From: Ulva prolifera | Taxonomy: Eukaryota > Chlorophyta > Ulvophyceae > Ulvales > Ulvaceae | Assembly: GCA_023078555.1 (NCBI GenBank) | Contig: CM041197.1 | Coordinates: forward strand, 11,319,257 to 11,383,256 | DNA: 64,000 nucleotides | Direction of reading: 5' to 3' | Shown here: positions 1 to 9,627 of the stretch, piece after piece | Numbering within the stretch: position 1 is the stretch's first letter | How the letters are laid out: the number at the start of each line of letters is the position of its first letter | The notes under the pieces: generated by a model | What the model was told of the DNA's origin: nothing | Database searches by the model: none | The model's input: the letters and a program-made list of their open reading frames with translations, nothing else | Made by a program: the position numbers and the translations under genes

Positions 1-2
1 CG

Positions 3-134
3 CAGCAGTGCGACCCCATGCTTACTAGGCTGTGTGAGGAGTTTCCCAAAGCAGTTTTCCTGTTCAGCGCTGGCCTATCAGAGCCGTCTACGTGGATGCC
101 ACAGTGGCAGGCTTATGCAAGGCTGAACCAGGTG
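3..134 (+). CDS. possible partial exon, product unknown
   Basis: An open frame enters from the left edge of the window and ends at 134 just before a good donor (CAG|GTGAGG). It would encode about 44 residues, including a hydrophobic KAVFLFSAGL stretch followed by a Trp-rich segment (WMPQWQAY). I do not recognise the family and cannot find the next exon. The downstream 250 to 1000 bases are GC-rich and overlap the 3' side of the opposite-strand RIT1 gene. It could be the end of a gene lying mainly outside the window, or chance. Confidence 0.25.
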
Positions 135-1092
135 AGGACGAACGTCAAACACGAAATCATTCACATCGCATCAGATCGCATTCTGCAATCATTGGTGCCA
201 CTCCAGCATGTCGAGGCGGCAAGCGCGTCTCAGCAGCGGCCCTTGCAGGCCCGGGCCACCATGACGCACGCTGCGGCCTGATGGCTAGCGGTGCAACGCG
301 CGCAATGATGCCAAGTACCCAGCGCAATCCTGCTGCACTTCAGCTGAACGGCAGGCACATGGGATACTCGGAGGGAGGGGCGGAGGGGGCAGTGGCACGC
401 ACCTGGCACAGCCCTCTCTCCTGCATCCTGAGCCGCCGCGGCGGCCCCCTGGTCGTCGCCTGCGACAGCATCGCGGCTGCGGAGCCCCCACAGCGGGTCA
501 CCCCCTCCAGATGTGCCTGCACCGAAACGAGGCGCTGCAGCTCCGCGGAGCATGTGTGTGTGTGCCAACGCGTAGCAGGTGGAGAGGGGCCCCCCGCCTC
601 GTGCAGCCGCCCCTCCTGCGCTGCCACAGCTGGGTGCACTGAGGGCTCCGGCCCCGGCCCCGAGAGGACCAATGTCAACGACATGGCGCGCCGTCGCCGG
701 CGTGGGGCACCGCCGTCACATGCACCGTCGCTCAGGCGAGTGTGAATTTTCATGCGTGTGTGTACGTACGTATGCATGCTGACACAGCCATATTCATGGG
801 GACCTTGAAGATTCCGGTTTGGAGCCCTGGAACAGGGCGCATGCCTCGGCGCCTTGGAGTGAGATCAGGTGGGAATGGGAATGTGCCTGGCGTCGGCGCG
901 CGGGCTGCCGTACCCTCTCCCAGGCGACTGCTTGGACACACGCGGCACAGCCCAGTACCGCTCACAGCAACTGTGTCGTACGCGTGCATGTGGCCTGCAA
1001 GGGCGGGCCCCCCAGGCAGACCCAGTGCAGCCGGACAGAACCGCAACAGGGGGATTGGGGGGGGAGGGAACAGGGAATGGGGGGCGGGCGCG

Positions 1093-1093
<1 letters not shown>
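135..1093. other. GC-rich stretch, no gene firmly placed
   Basis: Very GC-rich and full of chance open frames on both strands. The final exon of the minus-strand RIT1 gene should lie here. A weak candidate is minus-strand 730 to 390, with an ELQRLVSVQAHL-like helix and a PPRRLRMQ stretch where the family has its C-terminal PSRGxLxQV region, but I could not fix its frame or splice sites. Confidence 0.3.

Positions 1094-1136
<43 letters not shown>
1094..1136. repeat. 43-base G homopolymer (C run on the RIT1 coding strand)
   Basis: Forty-three consecutive G on the plus strand. On the RIT1 coding strand it is a C run starting about 13 bases inside the intron whose donor (AATG|GTGCGC) is at 1150/1149. 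The long hypothetical poly-Gly and poly-Pro frames across it are products of the homopolymer and not genes. Its exact length may be unreliable because sequencing slips in such runs. Confidence 0.95.
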
Positions 1137-1137
<1 letters not shown>

Positions 1138-1149
1138 TGGGCTGCGCAC

Positions 1150-3305
1150 CATTATCCAGGGGTTGCCGTCCCCGCATGTCCACCACGGCACAGATCCCGC
1201 CGCGGCGAAGCGCCGCCGCGATCCTGGATGCCTGGGGGTCCGCAGCGCGCGGGCCTTCCATGCATGCGGAGGCCCGTGGTGGTGCGCTTGCGGTGAGGTG
1301 GCTCGGGGAGGAGGGGGGGCTTGTGTACATGGTGGTGCTGCTGGAGAGCCATGCATGCAGGTCCGCGGCGGCAGCGAGCGCGAGGCCGGAGGTGCCGATG
1401 CGGAAGACACCCTTCGCCACTTCGCTGACCTGGGCTGAGCCAGGGGCGGAGCAGCCGCTTGGGCGGAGGTGGTGCTCGTCTGTGGCTACCGGTGCTGCAT
1501 ATGCATCACATAGTCCCATGCATGCCCCATGACTGCATGCATGCAAAACCGGGCCTGGTGTGTCCAGAGTCTCCTGGATGCACTGGGGACGGGAGCATGT
1601 GTGCATCTTTGCATGTGCTCATCAGCTTTGGCCGGCAAGGCACCGGGCGCGTTCACACACGCTCTGAGCGATTCGGTATTCGATGGCGGGGAGGAATCGT
1701 TTGCTCGAGCTGAGACGGAAGATGGGCCAGGGCTGGGCTGTGGCGTTGCAGATGGTGAGACCAGTTGTGTGCATGTGTGACCGTGTCTCAGATAATATTT
1801 GTCACGGGGAAAGGAACTTGCCTGAAGGCTTTTGGTACACACTGCCACGACCCAGGGGCTGCCCATTCTTGTGCTGAGCTGCATCCACTGCTGTGCCAGG
1901 TCCTGCTTGGCCCGTTTCTGGCTGCTGGGACCCGGGCCGGGTGTCTAAATAGTGGGCTATGCGGGTCTTGGCGGCATGCTGAAGCGCTTTCGCACGACCC
2001 TCAATCCCTAGTGGGCCTGGCTCAAGGATGTGTGAGATGTTGCGCCAGAAGGTGGCAGGCTCGAGGCCTTGCGCCCATGTCTCCTCGTCATCACCTGCTC
2101 CTGGGATGTACCTGCACTGTTGATGTACTTGCAGCTGAATTCGTATGGAGCCCTTTATGTAGAAGGCTGGTGATCCGTGTCAGTCGTTGCAGAGAGCTAG
2201 GACGTCACAGGCAGGTTTCAGTGGTCAGGGAGAATGAGTGCACATACACATAGCTGATCGTCTCGGGCGCAGCATCTTCAGTAGCATTTTCCTCATGCTG
2301 TTGCGAAACTCCTCGCGGTATGGAGGTCACGCGGCGGTGGTAGAGCAGCGGTAGGGAAGCTGAGACAAGGTAGATGGGAGTGAATGAGTGAGACTCTGGC
2401 CGTGCTATCTGGTTCGTCCAGATCAGCGAGCTTTGTGATATCCAGAGAGGACGCAAAGGCTTTGATAGATCTGCCAGGTACTGGGGAACGGCTCCACGGC
2501 AGGTGCTGACGAATTGTTCAGTCCAACTGGACAGCAGTGGAGCCACAAGAGCACGCTCTGTTTGAGTGATCCACAGTGGGAAATGGACTGACTCCCACTC
2601 TTCTAAATTCTTGCAATCGATGTCACTGGGTGACTCTGCTGTGCTGCAGCCAGCATCGACCGATTGTTGTTCCGCTGCACTGAAGGATGTGTCAGCCAGA
2701 GCTGGAAGCTCCAAGCATGGTCCAGGTAGCCGTGCATAGGTGCTCTGCTCAGAAGCCGTTTCTGTCTGTGCGTCTGGCACGGTATCATTGCATTCCGACC
2801 TCGAGTCAGCGCTTCCTGACCGAAGCTGCGCACCGCGCGCTGCTCTGTTAAGCACCGCTGCCCAGATTGGCACTGTTTTCGTGAAAGCATCCTGCAGTCA
2901 CCACAACGCATGAGCTGACAATTACATTCAGCTGCAAAGAGTTGCTTGCACAGTGGATGTAACTTGACGTACCGGAAACGTTTTCCCGCGGCGTGTGGCA
3001 TCGATGATGATACAGCCACCATGATCACTGCATGCCTTGGCGACCTGTAGATTGAGTCGAATACAGCTGAAGTTCCAGTTTCCAAAGTGACCGTCGGTAC
3101 TCTTAAAGTAGCAAGTCTGGTGCCGTGATTCGCTGTACCATAGCCCGCAACGCAAATTCACGAAAACAGGCAACGTCGGATACAGGGCACGGATTTCATC
3201 AACAAAGCGAGTATCGTCCAATATGGACAGCAAGCAATTGTACAGGCTGTGTTGTTCGCGGTTCAAGGAACGTTGGACATTTTTAGCTGTCGGCACCGAG
3301 TTCAT
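1150..3305 (-). CDS. RIT1: tRNA A64-2'-O-ribosylphosphate transferase (Rit1 family)
   Basis: Transfers a ribosyl-phosphate group to A64 of initiator tRNA, which keeps it out of elongation. Exons on the minus strand: 3305-2973, 2891 to about 2335, about 2116-1841, 1429-1150; the last exon is unresolved. Family blocks appear in order: NLRCGLWY (residues 50-57), YFKSTDGH, IIDATRRGK (99-107), then PIWAAVLNRAA, KPLRPLWISQ, FTPIYLVSAS, and YIPGAGDDEETWAQGL in the third exon. The fourth exon (GVFRIGTSGLAL...CAVVDMRG) fits the start of the C-terminal phosphatase-like domain. Exons 1-2 and 3-4 join in compatible phase (CCG|GTACGT to TGCAG|GAT; AGT|GTGTAC to CCAG|GTC). The exon 2 to 3 border is uncertain because no perfect donor was found. 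The start at 3305 gives a sensible N-terminus just upstream of the LYNxLxSILxD block. The intron after the fourth exon holds the 43-base homopolymer. Confidence 0.88.
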
Positions 3306-4413
3306 TTCTACATGGCTTCATTGCATCGATCGTCGATGCACGGTTGAGTTTGTAGAAAATGATGAAGATGCTTTGCAACGATACATCAGATCAGCATCAC
3401 CGTTCATACTTCGTCACCGGCCCCGACACTGGAGAATGGCCCATGCAGCTGCTGAATCGATGCAACGCCCCGAACCGTTATTACATGTAGCTGAACTGTG
3501 CCGCAGAGAGACGCGAAGAAAAAGCTGCAGCATCAGTCCAGGGTCTTGCACACCACTGCAGAGCAAGCAATGCAACATGCACTCCCCAACAGCCCGAGCA
3601 CATGCCAGCACCAACACAAGACACCGAAGGCTGGCATAGGGCACTTACGACACAAAACCTGTCACAGCACCATGCCCATGCTGATGCGACGGTCACAAAG
3701 TACTGGCGTGAACACCAGGCGATGCCCGGATAGAGTCACACGCTGGCAGCCCACGGGCTCAAAGGCGCCAGTGCATCGCCGCCCCATCTCCCGACCTCGA
3801 TCTACTGCAAGCATCTAGTTACTGCATCGCCACAGCCCAGCCCTGGCCCACTGAACCCCCTGAAATAGACAACATGGCCTTCACAGCAAGGGCAATGACG
3901 CCATGCCAACACCCCAGAGACAGCACACGTACGTGCCTCTGTGGCTCTGCCTGCATCTCAGGCTCTCTCGCCACCCCGCTCCCGTTATCTCTCGCCGCAG
4001 TCGCTCTTTAACAACATCACTCGCCCATCACATATGCGCACATGTTCCCACTCACGCGAAGCTCGCGGCCTGCCTCAGCTTGGCTCAGAGACAACCTGAG
4101 AACCAGGGGCACAGCAGTGTGGTTCCCACCACACGGTTGTAAACTGTACCTGCCCCCGTGTGTGTGGCGCAGTACACCCACAGCTCCACATCCAGCGGGC
4201 GGCGTCTCTCGCCACGCACGCACAACTGCCCCATTTAATGTCCGCCAGAAGCGCACAACAAAGTCAGACTGACCCCACGTTCGGACCTCGATGGCTCCTC
4301 CAGTCCCACATGGGCATCGCCGCATCAGCCGCCGCACCACGGGCACACGGCGGACCAGACCTTCCGGTGCCAGCCGCGGCTAGGAGAGCCGCAGCTGCTC
4401 ACGCAGCCGCCCG
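3306..4413. other. intergenic, no gene seen
   Basis: About 1.1 kb between two minus-strand genes. It should contain the 3' UTR of the PGRL1-like repeat gene and the upstream region of RIT1. Open frames here have no recognisable domains and overlap each other on both strands. Confidence 0.6.
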
Positions 4414-7400
4414 CTATTTGTTGCCGTCCATGTACTTCCGGGCCTCGGCCTGCGCGTCCGCCGCCTGGCTGCGCGCGACCCGCAGCGCCTGCTGCCGACC
4501 ACGCTCCAGCGCCTCCGACTTCTTGCTCTCGCTGTCCCGCTCCAGCACCACCTTCTGCCCCTCGAGCTCGAATCGCAGGTCCGCCATGCAGTTGTCGCAC
4601 TCGAGCTCCGCCGTCTCGCGGTTGCCCTTCCGCCCGAGCACCCCGCCGAAGTTCCCCCGCACCGTCGCGCCGCAGTCCGGGCACTGCGCCTTGAGCACGT
4701 ACGCCTCCGGCGACACGACCGACGTGAGCAGCGTGCTCACGACGCCGGTGAGGCCGACGGCACCGACCCAGAACGACACGACGGAGAGCGGCGGCGCACC
4801 GGGGCCTCCGTAGCGCACGGCGACGCGCGTGAGGTCAAACCCGGTGCTGAAGTCCACAGCGATCAGGCCGACGAGGACGGCAAAGGCGGAGGGGATGTTG
4901 AGGGCGATGATGCGCGGCCAGTCGGTGAAGGCGCGGTTGTACGGCAGCGGCGGCGGCGGCTCCTCGTACCCCGGCGGCGTGTAGTCGCTGTCTGCCGCGG
5001 GCACGAACGACTGGCGCCGCTTCGCTGCACGCACATATGGCTGCGTCAGGGGTTGCACGGAGCAGCTGCAAGTCTGCGCCTGGGGTGGTCTAGGGGTAGG
5101 CTCAGCGGAGCGACCGCTGCGGCTGCGAATGGCATTGTGAAGGCGGACAAGGGCCCAGCACGGCCGGGATTCGTGCTGGGGGATGGTGAGGACCAGGTGC
5201 AGGCCTCAGATGCGGCCAGGGCAGTGGAACAGGGGATCAGGTGAGGCGGGGCAGAGGATGGGTGATGGTACGCGGATGTGACAGAACCTGCTATGCAGTA
5301 CACATGCCATAGAGGATAGAGATCAGGCGACCAGTCCGCTGTAATATCAGGAACGCTAGCCTGAAAGCGGTTCGGGAGGCATTGAGGCTGTGTGCTGAGC
5401 ACTGCTACCCAGGCAGCCTTGAAAGGACCTAGTTCCTCTGGACCAAGCATTTCCAGACGTCCAATCTCACCACAAGCGCAAGTCCTCGCTGGCGCAGCAG
5501 CACACTGCATGCATATGCACCCGTGCTCTATCACCCGCCCGGCCACAAGCGCAGCACTTTGCGAGTGCGGCAGCAGCACACCCTTCACTTTTCGGATGGG
5601 AGCGTCATCGACGTAGCCATCATCGGTGTCCTTCCAGGAGGGCGGCTCGGAGTCGGCATACGACGGCGCTGCGGAGTTGGAGGAGGCGCTGCGGCGCGCC
5701 GACACGCTGCGCGGGGGGCCCTCCTTCTCGGGCTCGAACACTTCGCCGCTGATCATGTCGACGCTACGCCGTCGCATGTTCTCCTCCTGCACCATGCCGC
5801 ACACCGTGGCAGACGTGCACTGATGCAATCTCACCCCACTGGCTGTGAGATAGGACGGCCCGCATGGAGCTCATCGAAGCACACATCGCCGCGGTGCACG
5901 ATGCCTCTGTCGAGGAGTGCAGCGCAACGCAAGCGATGTAGCCACACAGGCAGGCGCCCACAAACAACCTGATCATATATATGTATGCTGTCCCAATGTG
6001 CTCCGAGGTGGAAAGTCTCTCACACAGCACCGCTGCTAGGCAGTGGATGTGTTATTGAATGTGAGCTACTTGCAAACGTCCCCCACCATGCATGGAAACT
6101 GCACCGCGGTCGCCATGCAGTCTCGCGGCAGTGCAGGAGCACAAATATTATCCTCCAGGGGGCCGAACCTGGGTGTTGTTGCGGCGCGACGAGTACTCGG
6201 GCCCCGACGAGCGCCGCTGCGGCTGAACGGACTGCCGCCGCGCCGGCGGCTCCCCGTCCTGTGAGCCCGACAGCGGCACAAAGTCCCCGGACGAGCGACG
6301 CCGGGAGTTCTCCTCCTCTGAACCCTCTCGGCGGCTGCCGTAGTCGGTCGACGAGCGGCGGCGCACCGGCGTGCGCGGCGGGTCGACGCGCACCGGCGCC
6401 TGGCGCTGCGGCTGCCGCCCGTCGCCGTCCCGGCCCGCCGGCGACGCAAAGTCGCCCGAGCGCCGCACGTTCTCCTCCTGGTTGCCCGGCCGGCGGCTCG
6501 GGTAGTCTGAGGATCGTCGCTTCGGCACAATTCGCGGCCGGGAATTGTGCCGGGGCTCCTCCCGCCGCGGCGAAGGGTCGTCGCGGTATGACGTCGGCGA
6601 GTTGGATGGGGTCACCCGGGACGACGCCGAGCGCCGCCGTGCCGGCGTCGGAGACTGGAAGTTGCCGGAGCGGCGCTGATTCTCCTCCTGATTCCCCGGG
6701 CGCCGGCTCGGGTAGTCAGATGAGCGGCGCTTTGGTACGATGCGGGGGCGGCTCGTGCGGCGCCTTTGCGTCTCTGCAGGCGCCGCGGCGCTGGACCCAA
6801 ACTCATACGTCCTCGAGCCGTTGTAGTCCTCTGACGAGGCGTAGCCGGAGTCGTAGCTGGGGTCGGCGGGGGGAGAGGAGGCATACTCGCCGGAGCGCCG
6901 GCGGTTCTCCTCCTGGGAGCCGGAGCGGCGGCTCGCATAGTCTGCTGCGCGGCGCTTGGGCACGATTGGGGCACGGTTGGAGGTGCGCCGGGGAGGCACG
7001 GAGCTGGCAGGCGTCTGCGTGGCAGGGTTGTAGAAGGAGGATGCCGTGGGGGCGGAGGGGGGGTCGTTTGAGCGGTAATCGCTGGATTGCCGGCGGCGGG
7101 TGTCATGGCGGGCGGTGGAGCTACGGCCCGTCGGGGAGGCGTAATCGCGGCTGACGCCCCTCCGTGCATTCTCTTCATCGTTACCTGGTCGTCTAGAAGA
7201 GTAATCTGTAGGCATGCGGTCACATTGTGGCTGGCATACTACCTGATCCTGCCGTGAGGCTGGAGAACTGAAGGCACTTCGTTCCAGAGGAAATCAATTG
7301 ATTCTTGTGTGTGGAATTCATGCAGATGAATTCATAGGGATTGAAAAAGATGCAATATGAGGCACACCTACAGACCGGCGGCGTAGCGCTGATGAAGAAG

Positions 7401-7756
7401 GCCTAGCGTTTCCAGCATATCCTTGGCCTGTAAAGCAATCAGCTTTGTTTATGACCACCGTCGAACGGTGCCGCAGATTACCGCAAGGGCGGTCAGCAGT
7501 CTGGTATTCGCGAAGAGGTGTGCTGATGAGCAGCACCGCAGAATTGTTAGGTGCAGAGGCAAAATGCCATGCGCGTGAAAAGGGATCCGTCTGTGTAACG
7601 GCGCTGTTAACATCGCTTTGAGAGACCGCGTCGCACCACTGCTTCCAGGTCCAGCCCCATTGGTCAAATTCTGCGGTGTGGACGAGCCGAAGTCTCGGCT
7701 TGTCCTAGAACGCCTGCGATTCTCCTCGTCACTGCCCGAACGACGTGACGCATAAT
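4414..7756 (-). CDS. disordered basic repeat protein with C-terminal PGRL1-like membrane domain
   Basis: Resolved minus-strand exons: 7756-7637, 7427-7368, 7205-6169, 5786-5582, 5024-4414, all in compatible phase and giving about 677 residues; the N-terminal exon(s) above 7756 are unresolved. The first two thirds are Arg/Ser/Pro-rich and predicted disordered, with seven copies of a motif close to DYxSRRxGxxEENxRRSGDF, 49 to 88 residues apart; three copies are preceded by IVPKRR. The last ~190 residues resemble PGRL1 (PGR5-like protein 1 of thylakoid cyclic electron flow): a hydrophobic helix in LNIPSAFAVLVGLIAVDF, a second in VVSFWVGAVGLTGVVSTLL, then CPDC and CDNC pairs about 28 residues apart and a short basic helical tail. 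PGRL1 itself has no such repeats, so the fusion is unusual. Function is unknown. A membrane-anchored multivalent scaffold in the chloroplast is my inference; a plastid transit peptide was not seen because the start is missing. Confidence 0.72.
5750..7756 (-). repeat. coding region of seven degenerate DY-SRR-EEN repeats
   Basis: Copies at protein level, N to C: DYASRRSGSDEEN, DYSSRRPGNDEEN, DYASRRSGSQEEN, DYPSRRPGNQEEN (twice), DYGSRREGSEEEN, EYSSRRNNTQEEN. Each is followed by a basic RRS-type stretch. EEN-to-EEN spacing from copy 2 to copy 7 is 88, 75, 70, 54 and 49 residues, shortening toward the membrane domain. Copy 1 starts an exon, copy 2 starts an exon, and copy 7 is split by an intron between Q and EEN. 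Confidence 0.9.
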
Positions 7757-8825
7757 CTGCAACAATAAAGACGAAGTCGGACCAGAGGATTCTGAATTCG
7801 TGGTGAATTATCAGATTCATCGGAAAACCAAGAAAGGGTGCAATATACACGTTGCTAAATGTGAACATTGCAGAGCAAGCACAGGCCATGCAATCGCTGT
7901 GGAACATCCCTGGCAGCACTGGGGCTGCCATAACGAGCCACCCCTTGCAGAACATAATTTCACATTGTTTTTCGTAGGGGCATGCGAAGCCGTGCAGATG
8001 TTCCCGTCTCGGAGCAGCGGTCGGCGATGCTGACATAGCTCAGGAAATATGTTACCAGATGACCGTGGCAGCATTCAATGTGTTATAGCGCAGACACAAA
8101 TTTGATGTCATGCCATTGTATGTATTTGCGATGCTACGCTAGGCTTGTGTACGGATGCCTGTGACGAAAGTGGCACACCTGATGTCCGTCGTCCCGCCCT
8201 GACAGCCACACATCGAGCACGCAGAACAGTAGCACGAGGTAGGTTAGACGATTGCATCACTGACACTGCAGCAGCGCATGAACATGCGCAAAAAGTTCCG
8301 ATGCAAATCAATCGGTCGCAACTCGATAAATCGATATATCAACTCTTGTGTAGACGAAATTATGGTCATACAGAAGAATGTATACATATCTGAACTCACA
8401 CGATTTGCATCAACAGTTCTGCCAGTCGAACGCAGGAGGTCCTGGCTTTGGCACAACTTTTGCCCCCGGTATGTCGTCCGTGAGCTTGGCGCGGTCAGTC
8501 CGGGATTCGAGCGATTTGAAAATGAAGTGTCTGCCAGTGAAATCTATGCTTTGCTGATCATGCTTTGTCATATTGGTTGAAGAGGGCCGCGCCGGCGTTT
8601 CCGATCTATGGACGTTGCCGAGCCCGTCAGTAACATTGGCACCGGGCTGCGGATTTCCGCGTTGCCAGGCATTGTCCTGCTCTTCATAGCCTAGGTGGTC
8701 TTGCCCACAGTGGCTGCATGTGATTTTGCTTAGTATCGGCAGGCTCGGATGCAATGATCCAGCACACCGGTTGAGCAACACCAGTTGATACGACGACTCG
8801 AGCGCATCCTCGAGCACGAGACGCA
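7757..8825. other. 5' part of the repeat gene and shared upstream region with the LYR gene
   Basis: The repeat gene on the minus strand and the LYR-motif gene on the plus strand diverge from here. The first exon(s) of the repeat gene must lie in this interval, because exon 7756-7637 opens in phase 1 and needs a preceding G. A minus-strand open frame at 8820-8410 contains an ETPARPSSTN stretch, but I could not connect it by splicing. Confidence 0.4.
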
Positions 8826-9244
8826 ATGGGTACATCCGCGGACCTTGTGACCGTCGCAAAGCTGTATCGCGATGCTTTGCGGCTAGCAGCGATGCTGTCT
8901 TACCAACAGAACAGGCCAAAAGAGCCGCTGGTGAAAATGGTGCGCTGTGTGATCGAGCCTTATGATCGCAAACATGCGTCCTGGAGCAGTCAGCAGAGCA
9001 TCCAGCTGAGGTGTTGTCATCTGTCCTTCAGGTGAGATCATCGTTTCGCTCCCAGGCAGACCTCACTGACAAGAAGGAGATCCATGACGCAAAGCAAAGA
9101 GGCATCACCGCACTGGGCAACTACTATGCAGTGAAAGCATATGATATCGCCATGCGAGAAAAAGAAGAAAAGCAGCAAGCCATGAACGATGCAATGCGGA
9201 AGAACATGCGTGCCAAAACGAAGAAGGGTCTACCCCAGTCTTAG
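8826..9244 (+). CDS. LYR-motif (Complex1_LYR) small protein
   Basis: Exons 8826-8939 and 9032-9244 (ATG|GTGCGC to TTCAG|GTG, phase 0), 108 residues. The N-terminal LYRDALRLAAML helix carries the LYR tripeptide with the usual Arg-Leu pattern. A second helix (PLVKMVRSSFR) and a third (AKQRGITALGNYYAVKAYDIA) complete the three-helix LYR fold, and the C-terminus is a Lys/Arg-rich helix. LYR proteins are matrix accessory factors that bind acyl carrier protein and help Fe-S cluster delivery or respiratory complex assembly. This one is closest in style to the plant and algal complex-1 LYR proteins; I cannot assign it to ISD11, LYRM7 or another subfamily. It is transcribed away from the repeat gene. 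Confidence 0.78.
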
Positions 9245-9627
9245 GGGCAGCCGGCGGATGCAGCAGGCTGAAACTAGGCTAACGTGGTCACTTTGATCTC
9301 ACTGTACTCTAGAGGCATCTCGTTTATCTATTTCACTCTCCAGCGTGTACTGTTGTGCTTCATGAGCACATCAGTTTTGAATTTTATTTGATGGACTTGA
9401 GACCCGTCACCTCTCAGGCGCTATGCACGTTTTCACTGCGCATCAGTTCAATCCACATCAGATTTTATTCGCATATGAATTTGCCGTCTGAAGTCGGAGA
9501 AAATGAATATTGAGAGGGAATGATGCCATTCGATGAACAGTGAAACGAGGCAGTTGACTACCTCTTGACCCTACTCATCAACATCGAGAACCACTGCGCC
9601 ATTGTTGCACATAACGACTGACTACCG
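9245..9627. other. convergent intergenic region
   Basis: AT-richer than its surroundings and lies between the 3' ends of the LYR gene and the minus-strand coiled-coil gene. It probably holds both 3' UTRs. No gene or RNA structure was recognised. Confidence 0.6.

Noticed and set aside
742-1606. Long open frames encoding poly-Gly or poly-Pro on both strands around 1.1 kb
   Set aside because: They exist only because a 43-base homopolymer has no stops in any frame; the segment lies in an intron of RIT1.
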